The notes under the pieces were generated by a model, which worked only from the letters and a program-made list of their open reading frames with translations, was not told the origin of the DNA and made no database searches. A stretch of 38,515 nucleotides of DNA from Nostoc sp. NOS(2021) (lineage in GTDB: Bacteria > Cyanobacteriota > Cyanobacteriia > Cyanobacteriales > Nostocaceae), in NCBI RefSeq assembly GCF_017115025.1, contig NZ_JABXKM010000102.1, forward strand, positions 1 to 38,515. Reading direction: 5' to 3'. Position numbers and translations under genes: made by a program. How positions within the stretch are numbered: position 1 is the first letter of the stretch; each line of letters starts with the position of its first letter. This document shows, in pieces, positions 25,959 through 34,039 of this stretch.

Positions 25959-26277
25959 TGAATTTCTCCTTCCTTGAGAATCTGCTTTGTTTGCTTTTGA
26001 CTATTTCATCTTAAAATTTGCCGACAAAATTCTTGCTCTATCTAGAGAACTAATATCAAAAATCTTTAGATATCATTTGTAGTTGGGCAATGGTTGGAGT
26101 TACACATTGAGGAATTGAGGAGTAAGTTTACCCGCTTTTACTAACTGCCAAGAACGCATGGAATAAAGCAAAACAAGAGTTTTATTTAATTCGATTATGC
26201 AATTTAGATGTTTTTCAGCTGATCAAGACTACTCACTGATAACAGGTGTTCAGTGAATAAAAACACCTTCTATCCAA
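25959..26277. other. Spacer with a duplicated fragment of the next gene
   Basis: At 26081-26173 the sequence nearly repeats 26540-26624, which is coding sequence of the PIG-V-like gene. A few substitutions and an 8-bp insertion distinguish the two. A stem AGGTGTT/AACACCT at about 26244-26268 may end the glycosyltransferase transcript. Confidence 0.65.
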
Positions 26278-27585
26278 TTATCCTACCCAATGGTTGTTGC
26301 CCCAACGATACCACTGTTCGATTAGTCCTAAGCCAGAAACCAGGAGACACCCGTAAAGAAATTCTCGTGTCTTTGGACTATCAAGATGGTCTATCACCAC
26401 ACCAAAAGCAATAAAAAAGAAGGGCGTTGCAAATACAAATCGTGCCAGACTATAGAGATAGTGGGAAGCGGCTAGAAATCCAATTGCTGCATTGGCTATA
26501 CAAATGGATAAGCAAAAAAAGAACACATAATTCGTTTGGAGTTGGGCAATGGTTGGAGTAACATATTGAGGAGTAAGTTTACCCGCTTTTCCTAACTGCC
26601 AAGAACGGATGGAATAAATCAAAATCGCTATCGGAGGATAAAAAAGGGTTATCGATAGTAGAGGATATTTGGGTACATACAGCAAAATCTGCTTGTGTTT
26701 GGCATGAAAGTAAATGAGAACAACCACCAAGAAGAACAGAATAAATGGAAAGTATAGACCGTGTAAGTCATTTAACAGCGACCTGGGAAACAGCAGAAAC
26801 AACGGTCGAAACTGAAGAGTTCTTCCCCAATCCACCTGGGCTTGAAAGGGAGCCAAAAAGTTGCCTGTTGATAATAGACAATAAATGCCGTAGATGGAAT
26901 AACCTGCCATAGCGCATATAGCAATCAGTCCAGTGGGGATAGTATATTTTTTCCACTCCCTAGTTTGAGAATGGGTTTCAGACCCTAAGTGACTTCCTAA
27001 AAAGACAGAAGCGATCGCCGCAAATGCAGCAAAGAGAAGTTGCACTAAACTCGGTCGAGACACAGACATCAGAATCACGGACACCGCTAAGATACTATTC
27101 CAAAACACAGAATTTGAAAATAAAAGAGCTACCACACTAATGATTGCCCAGAGCGAGAACAAGCTCTCAGTGTAGCCAATACTATGGAAAATAGAATTAG
27201 GATTAATAACATAAAGTATAAGAGTGATAAAGCTCAAACTTTCTGACTTAATGACTTTTCGTAAGACAAATAAGACGATAGGTAGTGACAAGACAAAAAG
27301 GAGATTAGAGAGGATAAAAGCATAGCGAAGCCCAACGACGGAACTCTCTGGGGCAAACAAACGAATTACTTGTGACCAGAGTGGGTAGAAGGCTTGACAA
27401 TGAGGATGCAAACCCAGATTGACATAATGAATTGCATCCCAGTACTGAAACTCTCTTCCCTCTTGTACCGCTAATTTGGCAATTCCATCCGGTGAAAGGA
27501 GGATACCTATACTACTGCAAACAGTGTAAAACACCAGAGCAAGAATAATTTGCTTCCAAAAGGAAAAACGAACTAAGCTTTTCAT
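26278..27585 (-). CDS. PIG-V-like membrane mannosyltransferase
   Basis: The 435-residue polytopic protein has the GT-C signatures of the PIG-V family: an N-terminal membrane segment followed by FQYWDAIHYVNLGLHP (acidic W-D motif in the first outer loop) and CQAFYPLWSQVIRLFAP, then SIGYTESLFSLWAI. Bacterial members use polyprenyl-phosphate-mannose (or a related lipid-linked sugar) to glycosylate an outer-face acceptor. About ten membrane helices are visible. It stands alone between repeat-containing spacers. A fragment of its coding sequence is duplicated just downstream. Sugar identity is inferred from the family. Confidence 0.8.
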   Translation of the reverse strand: MKSLVRFSFWKQIILALVFYTVCSSIGILLSPDGIAKLAVQEGREFQYWDAIHYVNLGLHPHCQAFYPLWSQVIRLFAPESSVVGLRYAFILSNLLFVLSLPIVLFVLRKVIKSESLSFITLILYVINPNSIFHSIGYTESLFSLWAIISVVALLFSNSVFWNSILAVSVILMSVSRPSLVQLLFAAFAAIASVFLGSHLGSETHSQTREWKKYTIPTGLIAICAMAGYSIYGIYCLLSTGNFLAPFQAQVDWGRTLQFRPLFLLFPRSLLNDLHGLYFPFILFFLVVVLIYFHAKHKQILLYVPKYPLLSITLFYPPIAILIYSIRSWQLGKAGKLTPQYVTPTIAQLQTNYVFFFCLSICIANAAIGFLAASHYLYSLARFVFATPFFFIAFGVVIDHLDSPKTREFLYGCLLVSGLGLIEQWYRWGNNHWVG

Positions 27586-27782
27586 GTGATATCTGGCTAG
27601 TAAACCACGACCACTTCATTTATCGTAAATCAAAGGGTTTAAGACCCCAACAATACAGGTAGCGTTATTTTCAGTCGGGGTTTAAATCCCCGTCTGAAAA
27701 TGTCTTTAATTTTGAATTTTGAATTTTGAATTTTGAATTGTTAAGATTCTGGTATTTTGCATATATTACCTTTATGATGCGT
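27586..27782. repeat. Palindrome and 9-bp tandem repeat downstream of rsmI
   Basis: At about 27671-27704 arms TTTTCAG.CGGGG and CCCCG.CTGAAAA make a strong stem likely to act as an rsmI terminator or processing signal. Next to it, at about 27712-27740, TTTTGAATT is repeated about three and a half times. Confidence 0.7.
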
Positions 27783-28649
27783 TTAAATATTACAATCAGA
27801 GTCTAGAACTAAAGAAAGAGCTAGTTGATAGAGTTGGCGACGGGGAAGGAAAGTAACTTTTGCTAATTCACGACTAGCTTGCGATCGCGATATTCCCTGA
27901 CTAATTAACTGTTTCAATTCGGCTTTCAATTCCTCTTGTGTCAGTTGGGGCTGACTGGCTGGAATTCCTGCCACGACTAATGTATATTCACCTTGGGGTT
28001 CTCGTTGGCTGTAGTGAGCGATCGCTTCGGCAATTGTCCCCCGCCAAAATTCCTCATACAATTTAGTTAACTCCCGCCCTAGCACAATTTGGCGATCGCT
28101 TCCCCAAACCTTTGCTAAGTCTTGCAAAGTATCTCGCAAGCGGTGAGGCGATTCGTAGAAAATCAATGTACGAGATTCTGTTTGCAGAGATTTTAAATGT
28201 TCTTGTCTCTGTTGAGTTTTCGCCGGGAGAAAGCCTTCAAAGACAAACCGATCCGTTGGTAATCCAGATGCACTCAAAGCGGTAATTGCTGCACTAGCGC
28301 CAGGAATGGGAACTACAGGAATTCCCGCCTCAATACAGGCTTTCACCAGTTCATATCCAGGATCGGAAATTCCTGGCATTCCAGCATCGCTCACCAGAGC
28401 GATCGCTTTATCATTAACTAAATGCTCTAATAATTCTGGGATGCGGCTGGTACGATTGTGTTCGTGGTAACTTAGCTGGGGTGTTTTAACTTGAAAATGC
28501 TGTAGTAGTTTCCCTGTGTGACGGGTGTCTTCCGCAGCAATGATATCCACAGTCTGCAAAATTCGCACCGCCCGAAAGGTTATATCTTCCAGGTTGCCAA
28601 TTGGTGTGCCGACAACGTAAAGTGTTCCTGGTTTTGGATCGGTTTGCAT
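27783..28649 (-). CDS. rsmI: 16S rRNA (cytidine-1402-2'-O)-methyltransferase
   Basis: RsmI methylates the ribose of C1402 in the 16S rRNA decoding centre. The 288-residue protein shows GTLYVVGTPIGNLEDITFRA (8-27), AAEDTRHTGKLLQHF, SYHEHN, VSDAGMPGISDPGYELVKAC and PGASAAITALSASGLPTDRF, all diagnostic of the YraL/RsmI tetrapyrrole-methylase-like family. The C-terminal helical domain (QLISQGISRSQASRELAKVT) is complete. No Shine-Dalgarno is visible: the bases just before ATG 28649 are occupied by two palindromic repeats. Confidence 0.95.
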   Translation of the reverse strand: MQTDPKPGTLYVVGTPIGNLEDITFRAVRILQTVDIIAAEDTRHTGKLLQHFQVKTPQLSYHEHNRTSRIPELLEHLVNDKAIALVSDAGMPGISDPGYELVKACIEAGIPVVPIPGASAAITALSASGLPTDRFVFEGFLPAKTQQRQEHLKSLQTESRTLIFYESPHRLRDTLQDLAKVWGSDRQIVLGRELTKLYEEFWRGTIAEAIAHYSQREPQGEYTLVVAGIPASQPQLTQEELKAELKQLISQGISRSQASRELAKVTFLPRRQLYQLALSLVLDSDCNI

Positions 28650-28715
28650 GAGTTAGAGACGCGATTAATCGCGTCTGTACAGGAGTTAGAGACGCGATTA
28701 ATCGCGTCTGTACAG
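28650..28715. repeat. Two direct 33-bp repeats each with a 20-bp palindrome
   Basis: Copies at 28650-28682 and 28683-28715 are identical. Each contains the perfect palindrome AGACGCGATTAATCGCGTCT (28656-28675 and 28689-28708). They abut the rsmI start codon on one side and are about 45 bases from the sugar kinase start on the other, so they lie in both leaders. Confidence 0.9.
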
Positions 28716-28761
28716 GAGTTAAAAATAATAATTTATGCACCTATACGAAACATAATGATAA

Positions 28762-29655
28762 ATGAATAATCCAAAATCCAAAATCCAAAATCCAAAATCG
28801 GATCGTGGGTTATTTGTAGGTTTAGTAACCTTAGATTTGATTTACCTTGCTGACTCTGCCCCTAAGAATAATCAGAAGATTGTCGCTACTGACTATACTG
28901 TGGCAGCAGGTGGCCCAGCAACAAACGCGGCTGTGACTTTCAGCCATTTAGGTAATCAGGCTACAGTCTTGGGTGTGGCGGGTTCTCACCCCATGACGCA
29001 GCTAATTCGAGGTGATTTGGCAAATTACAAAGTTGCGATCGCAGACCTTGAGCCTAACACTGATTTAGCACCGCCCGTCTCCTCAATCATTGTCACTCAA
29101 GCCACGGGTGAACGAGCTGTGGTTTCCATCAATGCTGTCAAAACTCAAGCCAGCAGCGCATCTATCCCGCCAGATATTTTGCAAAATGCCGATATAGTAC
29201 TGATTGATGGACATCAAATGGCGGTTAGTTATTCCATAGCCCAAATGGCTAAAGCCAAGAATATCCCAGTAGTAATTGATGGTGGTAGTTGGAAGCCTGG
29301 ATTTGAGCAAATTCTGCCGTTTGTAGATTATGCCATCTGTTCAGCTAATTTTTATCCCCCCAACTGCCAGACTGGAGAAGACATTTTTGCCTATCTGGGC
29401 GGATTTGACATTCCTCACATCGCCATTACCCACGGACAAAAACCAATTGAATACTTGAGTTGCACTAAAACTGGTATCGTAGATGTGCCACAGATACAAG
29501 CGGTTGATACATTAGGGGCTGGAGATATTTTCCACGGTGCTTTCTGTGATTACATTTTAAGGAAAAGTTTTACTGATGCACTGGCACTGGCAGCTAATAT
29601 TGCTGCTGATTCCTGTAAATTTTTTGGTACGCGGCGCTGGATGGATTTAAAGTAA
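28762..29655 (+). CDS. PfkB-family sugar kinase
   Basis: This 297-residue protein is a ribokinase/PfkB-type kinase that phosphorylates a sugar or nucleoside with ATP. It shows GLVTLDLIY, the di-glycine AAGGPATNAAVTFSHLG, and the C-terminal signature VDTLGAGDIFHGAFCDYIL with catalytic D in GAGD. The first 12 residues (MNNPKSKIQNPKS) are encoded by a CCAAAATCC 9-bp repeat, so the reading frame begins inside a repeat; no other in-frame start is available before the core. Substrate unknown. It is divergent from rsmI and 94 bases before cysQ on the same strand. Confidence 0.88.
   Translation: MNNPKSKIQNPKSDRGLFVGLVTLDLIYLADSAPKNNQKIVATDYTVAAGGPATNAAVTFSHLGNQATVLGVAGSHPMTQLIRGDLANYKVAIADLEPNTDLAPPVSSIIVTQATGERAVVSINAVKTQASSASIPPDILQNADIVLIDGHQMAVSYSIAQMAKAKNIPVVIDGGSWKPGFEQILPFVDYAICSANFYPPNCQTGEDIFAYLGGFDIPHIAITHGQKPIEYLSCTKTGIVDVPQIQAVDTLGAGDIFHGAFCDYILRKSFTDALALAANIAADSCKFFGTRRWMDLK
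28771..28800 (+). repeat. CCAAAATCC 9-bp tandem repeat at the sugar kinase start
   Basis: About three to four copies of a 9-bp unit make up the first codons of the sugar kinase gene, giving the low-complexity peptide KSKIQNPKS. Because 9 is a multiple of 3, copy changes would not break the frame. Confidence 0.8.
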
Positions 29656-29749
29656 TTCGTAATTCGTAATTAGTAATTCGTTAAACTAAGTAAGCATCGC
29701 TGTGTGCCCCTAATCAGGTTATACATAATTTTTAGATCAGGCCAAATTA

Positions 29750-30610
29750 ATGAAAGACTTACAAGAAATATTAGCGATCGCTCGTGAGGTAGGTTGGGGC
29801 GCAGCAGATATACTGCGATCGTATTACCACGGCACTGCAAAAGACCCTAACTTAGAAGTACAATATAAACAGAATGAGCCTGTTACCGTTGCCGATGTAG
29901 CTGTGAGTCAATATATTTTGCAGAGGTTACAAGCAACTTTGGGTAACGAAGATTTTGCTTACATTAGTGAAGAAACTTACCAATCGCCAAGTAGTGGTAC
30001 ACAGCCTTCTGCCCCTTGGGTATGGATAATTGACCCTTTGGATGGTACACGAGACTTTATCGAAAAAACTGGGGACTATGCAGTTCACATTGCTTTAGTC
30101 AAGGAAACACGCCCAGTCTTGGCAGTGGTGGCAGTACCAGAGACAGAAAAGTTATATTACGCTACCAAAGGCGGGGGTACATTTGTAGAAACCCGTGATC
30201 GATCTGTTCCTTTACAAGTGTCGTCAGGTAAACGAGTTGAGGATTTAACCTTAGTTGTTAGTCGCTCTCACCGCAACCAACGCTTAGATTACTTACTACA
30301 AAACTTACCCTGTCAAAATCAGAAATCTGTGGGTAGTGTCGGCTGCAAAATCGCCACCATTGTCGAGCAACAAGCAGATATCTACATTTCCCTTTCCGGC
30401 AAGTCTGCGCCCAAAGATTGGGATATAGCAGCCCCAGAACTGATTTTAACAGAAGCTGGTGGTAAATTTACCCACTTCGATGGTACTCCGTTGCAGTATA
30501 ACACCGGTGATATCAATCAATGGGGAGGTTTGCTGGCTAGTAACGGTGAATATCACGAAGTACTGTGTCAGCAAGCAGAAAAGATTTTAGCGCAGTTTGA
30601 CCATAGCTAA
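29750..30610 (+). CDS. cysQ: CysQ-type 3'(2'),5'-bisphosphate nucleotidase / inositol monophosphatase family
   Basis: The 286-residue protein belongs to the Li-sensitive, Mg-dependent phosphatase family. Metal-site motifs are YISEETYQS (E in the first site), WIIDPLDGTRDFIEKTGDYAVHIALV, and KDWDIAAPELILTEAGGKFTHFDG. CysQ removes the 3'-phosphate from PAP, recycling a by-product of sulfate assimilation, and cyanobacterial members also act on inositol or fructose phosphates. The KDWDIAAPEL form favours CysQ. It follows the sugar kinase on the same strand; a shared transcript is possible. Confidence 0.85.
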   Translation: MKDLQEILAIAREVGWGAADILRSYYHGTAKDPNLEVQYKQNEPVTVADVAVSQYILQRLQATLGNEDFAYISEETYQSPSSGTQPSAPWVWIIDPLDGTRDFIEKTGDYAVHIALVKETRPVLAVVAVPETEKLYYATKGGGTFVETRDRSVPLQVSSGKRVEDLTLVVSRSHRNQRLDYLLQNLPCQNQKSVGSVGCKIATIVEQQADIYISLSGKSAPKDWDIAAPELILTEAGGKFTHFDGTPLQYNTGDINQWGGLLASNGEYHEVLCQQAEKILAQFDHS

Positions 30611-31004
30611 TGGAGCATTTGAGGATGAATATTTTTTAATTTGCTTTTAAAACACTCGGTCATAGTATGATTACCAACACTACTAATAATAATCTTTACC
30701 CCTTAGTCCACAGCTTAATTTTCAAAACACTAACTGCCTGAGCGATCGCAAGTTGATTCCGATTTGCTGTTAGAAGTGTAACTTTTATAGTACAAGCAAC
30801 AAAAGCCTATCGTTGGGAGGTCTGCAAACCTGCCCTAAAGGTTGAATTTGTCAATAAAGTTCACTATTAGACGATATTCAAAGGCTGAAGGCTATGTTAA
30901 ACTCATGGACATAAAGATTATTTTCGGTTGAGTAACTCGTTTTGATTTCTAAAAAGCGTCTCTCCGAATTTAACTCTCTATACTCCCTGAATTCGGAGAT
31001 TTCT
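30611..31004 (+). promoter_or_regulatory. cysQ-rbp spacer with rbp 5' leader
   Basis: The spacer holds the rbp promoter and a long leader; no gene is visible except that the rbp frame stays open back to 30942 without a good start. The last 45 bases form the hairpin described separately. One HIP1 site lies near 30742. Confidence 0.5.
30962..30998 (+). promoter_or_regulatory. Ribosome-site-masking hairpin in the rbp leader
   Basis: CTCCGAATT (30962-30970) is perfectly complementary to AATTCGGAG (30990-30998), and the second arm contains the GGAG ribosome site located 6 bases before ATG 31005. The loop is 19 bases. The stem would hide the ribosome site, so translation could be gated by temperature or by a binding protein. 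Confidence 0.7.
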
Positions 31005-31316
31005 ATGTCAATTTACGTCGGAAACCTGTCCTATCAGGTTACAGAAGAGGACCTCAAGCGGGCTTTTGCAGAATACGGAACAGTGAATCGTGTTCAACTA
31101 CCCACAGATCGGGAAACAGGCCGGCCGCGTGGGTTCGCTTTTGTGGAAATGGAATCAGACGCACAAGAACAAGCTGCCATTGATGCACTTGATGGTGCTG
31201 AGTGGATGGGACGTGATTTGAAAGTGAACAAAGCTAAACCTCGTGAGGAAAGAAGCAGTTCCCCTCGTGGTAGCTGGGGTGGCAGTAATGCCCGCCGCAA
31301 CAATAATCGTTACTAA
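31005..31316 (+). CDS. Single-RRM RNA-binding protein (cyanobacterial Rbp)
   Basis: I start at ATG 31005 (103 residues) because GGAG lies 6 bases upstream and MSIYVGNLSYQVTEEDL is the standard Rbp opening. The RRM has RNP2 IYVGNL (3-8) and RNP1 RGFAFVEM (42-49), followed by a short Ser/Arg/Asn/Gly tail (SSSPRGSWGGSNARRNNNRY). Cyanobacterial Rbp proteins bind U-rich RNA, many are cold-induced, and some localise mRNAs. It is followed by a terminator and then, past a MITE-like insertion, by rpsU, a pairing known in Anabaena. Confidence 0.93.
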   Translation: MSIYVGNLSYQVTEEDLKRAFAEYGTVNRVQLPTDRETGRPRGFAFVEMESDAQEQAAIDALDGAEWMGRDLKVNKAKPREERSSSPRGSWGGSNARRNNNRY

Positions 31317-31348
31317 GTCGATTGCTGAAAATTCCACATTTAGAGTCT

Positions 31349-31395
31349 CCAGCAGATAAAGCCAAAGGCTCCACTCTGCTGGAATATTTTATTTT
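31349..31395 (+). terminator. Terminator after rbp
   Basis: CCAGCAGA (31349-31356) pairs with TCTGCTGG (31375-31382), with an inner AGCC/GGCT stem, followed by AATATTTTATTTTA. This is a good rho-independent terminator 33 bases past the rbp stop. Confidence 0.8.
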
Positions 31396-31781
31396 ATATC
31401 TAGCCTTGAACTGTTCATCCACATTAAGGAACGTGAATTAAATAAAATGCAAAACTTCATCCTGTATCTAGCTTCCCTCTCCTTTATAAGGAGAGGGATT
31501 GAGGGTGAGGTAAGCCAGGGACATAAATTGTATGTTATTAGGACCAGCCCTTTCAAGGTGAACCTTTGTACTATGAGAAAATCATGTTTTTCAGCCGATT
31601 CTGGGATTTTGGCGATCGCTTACGCTTAATTTACAGTCCAAAAATCTGGGGTTTAAAGGATAGATTTTTTATTCAATTCCAGCCGATGGCTAAAATGCCG
31701 CAAAAACCGTGATAGTACATCTGCTCACCTTGAAAGGGCTAGTCCTAGTTATTTAATTCTTATTCCTAAGCAGGAATGAGA
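31396..31781. other. Spacer between rbp and rpsU
   Basis: It includes a cyanobacterial palindromic repeat around 31470-31520 (CCCTCTCCTTTATAAGGAGA type) and the MITE-like element at 31539-31747. A small open frame at 31447 spans the repeat and is not credible as a gene. The rpsU promoter must lie in or before the element. Confidence 0.5.
31539..31747. mobile_element. MITE-like element between rbp and rpsU
   Basis: The left end TAGGACCAGCCCTTTCAAGG and the complement of the right end TAGGACTAGCCCTTTCAAGG match at 19 of 20 positions, and the match extends a few bases further. Perfect 5-bp direct repeats GTTAT flank it (31534-31538 and 31748-31752). The 209-bp interior has no coding capacity. 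It ends only 34 bases before the rpsU start. Confidence 0.88.
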
Positions 31782-31976
31782 ATGACACAAATAGTTTTAG
31801 GGGAGAATGAAGGTATTGAATCAGCCTTGCAAAGATTTAAGCGGGAAGTTTCTAAAGCCGGAATTTTCCAAGATATGAGAAAAAAACGTCACTTCGAGAC
31901 GCCGATAGAAAAAGAGAAGCGTAAAACAATTGCTAGGCACAAGCAACGTCGTAAACAACATTCTCGCTTCAGTTAA
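31782..31976 (+). CDS. rpsU: 30S ribosomal protein bS21
   Basis: The 64-residue protein [40 protein letters not shown], then a basic tail, is bS21, which helps mRNA docking at the small subunit. I choose ATG 31782 over 31776 because AGGA at 31772-31775 has proper spacing only to the second. Cyanobacterial genomes often carry it next to rbp genes. A MITE now separates it from rbp and may have changed its promoter. Confidence 0.95.
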   Translation: MTQIVLGENEGIESALQRFKREVSKAGIFQDMRKKRHFETPIEKEKRKTIARHKQRRKQHSRFS

Positions 31977-32980
31977 CAAGTCCAAGCAAATTTGCCCTTC
32001 GATTTCACATCCAGCCAGCATCTCTTCATCGTAGACATACCTGCGGCAAGCCACAAGTAATTAGGCATACATAAATAAACAACACTCTTCGTAGTAGGAC
32101 TGTCTTTGCTTTCAGTGCTACGAGACGTATATGTTTTCAATTGCGTAAGGATTATTATACTAAACACGTATGTAATTATTTTCTAACATCTTTTCACGAC
32201 TCTAGTCAGTTCTAACCGATTTTTAGAATTGGAGAAAAGTGCTTTAATACCTTTCGTGTTGCTATCTTCATCTGCGTCGTGGACACATTACTGGCATCAA
32301 TTTTATTGATTCTACTTCAGGTAATCACGGGGGAGTGCCTCTGCCGCTAGATCAAGCACCGCACAGTTACGAAATTTTCAAGCACAAGTAGGACAACTGC
32401 ATCAAGATTGTCCTCAAACCTTAAGGAGTTATACCAATTACTTGTAAACTTGCACTTAATAATTAATTCCTTGACTGATCTCTTGACTTTGCGTACTTTG
32501 CGGTTCGTTTCATAAATATTAAATGTATCTTCCGATAAAATTGTATTATAAGTTACAAGTTTGGATTTCTAACCTTGAGTTAAATTAATAGCGAAGCAGC
32601 CAAAACAGAGCAAATACCACGTTGCTTTAATGCCAACGCTTTGATTAACTCTTTTGTATTCATAATCACATCTGCATTTAGCAGTAGTTTATTCCGGTTC
32701 AATAACTTAGGCATTACTGACCAATGCTAGAGGCAGGATTGTTTCTAGGTTTTTAAAATTAATACTGATGAGTTACTTTAAAAGGTTAAGTAAGTCTCTT
32801 CAATGCCATCGAGAAGTAAGCTTATTGCGATCTGAGCCACTTATAACGGGCTAATAATCCAGTGCTTCAGATGATGTCGCCACTGATGTCTACGACGGGC
32901 TACGCCTACGCGCCCAATTGGATGGAAAAACTAGCCAGACTTAGGTTGTACTTCTGCTGTGGTCTTTTTTGGAGGAGTTT
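31977..32980. other. 1-kb gap with transposase remnant
   Basis: There is no intact gene in this gap. A short IS982-like transposase remnant lies near 32236-32320. A plus-strand frame near 32356-32430 (AQLRNFQAQVGQLHQD) looks protein-like but is too short to identify. The remainder is AT-rich and featureless apart from the ribosome site GGAGGAG at 32971-32977 of the next gene. Confidence 0.45.
32236..32320 (+). pseudogene. IS982-type transposase fragment
   Basis: Translation gives YLHLRRGHITGINFIDSTS, close to the conserved TGISFIDST region of IS982-family transposases, preceded in a shifted frame by ALIPFVLL. The fragment ends abruptly in unrelated sequence. It is a decayed relic; identification is from motif memory. 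Confidence 0.4.
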
Positions 32981-34039
32981 GTGAATCAGAAAATATCGAG
33001 AAGAGAGTTTGCTATGCTAGCAGGCTCAGGGGTGGTAGCGATCGCCTTAGGTAGCCCACTTTTGGCAAAGTCAGCAGGGGCTGTATCTACACCTGATGCC
33101 CAGATGAAAGCCGTGTTAGATGAACTTACCTCTTTTAACGCACCGCCCATTGAGAAATTGTCGCCCATGAATGCTCGCAACAACCCGACTGTGGCAGATG
33201 CAGTTATAGGCGTGCTTGCCAAACGTCGCAAACCTGCGGTGGAAATGGTCGGGGATGTCAATCATCAACTTATACCAGGGTCGGGGGGCGATCTTCTAGC
33301 GCGTATTTATCTACCAAAGGGAAAGGGGCCTTTCCCCGTGCTGGTCTACTTCCACGGTGGCGGCTGGGTAATCGCCAATTTAGATACCTATGATTCATCG
33401 TGCCGCGCTTTGACTAATGCAGCTAACTGTATGGTTGTATCTGTCGCCTATCGCCAAGCCCCAGAACATAAGTTTCCCGCAGCGGCGGAAGATGCTTATG
33501 CTGCAACTCAATGGGTTATGGCGAATGCTGCCCGAATTAACGGCGACCCCAAGCAGGTTGCAGTCGGCGGCGAGAGCGCAGGTGGCAACTTGGCAGCTGT
33601 CACCTGCTTAATGGCACGTGATAGAGCGGGTAAGATGCCTGTGCATCAGATGCTAATCTATCCTGTTACCAATTACGCCTTTGACACACCCTCCTACCAG
33701 GAGAATGCCAACGCCAAACCGCTCAACAAAGCGATGATGATGTGGTTCTGGAGGCAATATCTAAACAGTGAATCTGATGGGAGTAATCCCTATGCTTCAC
33801 CACTACGAGCAGAAAACCTGCGCGGTCTGCCACCTGCGACCGTGATTACGGCAGAAATTGACCCACTGCGTAGTGAAGGAGAAGCCTACGCCAAGCGTTT
33901 GCGTGAGGCGGGTTCCCCTGTAAAGGCAACCAACTATAACGGCGTGACTCATGAATTCTTTGGCACCGGAGCAGTGGTAGATAAGGCGAAGCAGGCGGTT
34001 AGAGAAGCGGCAGCCGAACTGCGCTCTGGATTTATTTAA
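32981..34039 (+). CDS. Exported HSL-type alpha/beta-hydrolase (esterase/lipase)
   Basis: The GTG start at 32981 is chosen because GGAGGAG lies just upstream (352 residues, MNQKISRREFAML). The N-terminus SRREFAMLAGSGVVAIALG is a twin-arginine-like signal, so the enzyme is probably exported folded. The hormone-sensitive-lipase fold shows HGGGW (125-129, oxyanion hole), GGESAGGN with nucleophile S199, AEIDPLRSEGEAYAKRL with the acid D, and NGVTHEFF with catalytic H. These enzymes hydrolyse short acyl esters or related compounds. It stands alone in repeat-rich surroundings and has higher GC than its flanks. Confidence 0.88.
   Translation: MNQKISRREFAMLAGSGVVAIALGSPLLAKSAGAVSTPDAQMKAVLDELTSFNAPPIEKLSPMNARNNPTVADAVIGVLAKRRKPAVEMVGDVNHQLIPGSGGDLLARIYLPKGKGPFPVLVYFHGGGWVIANLDTYDSSCRALTNAANCMVVSVAYRQAPEHKFPAAAEDAYAATQWVMANAARINGDPKQVAVGGESAGGNLAAVTCLMARDRAGKMPVHQMLIYPVTNYAFDTPSYQENANAKPLNKAMMMWFWRQYLNSESDGSNPYASPLRAENLRGLPPATVITAEIDPLRSEGEAYAKRLREAGSPVKATNYNGVTHEFFGTGAVVDKAKQAVREAAAELRSGFI

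Noticed and set aside
31447-31629. 60-codon plus-strand frame between rbp and rpsU
   Set aside because: It spans a palindromic repeat and the end of a MITE, so it is not a conserved gene.
32431-32580. Further inverted-repeat element (ACTTGTAAACTT / AAGTTACAAGT)
   Set aside because: The arms match too loosely and have no flanking duplication.
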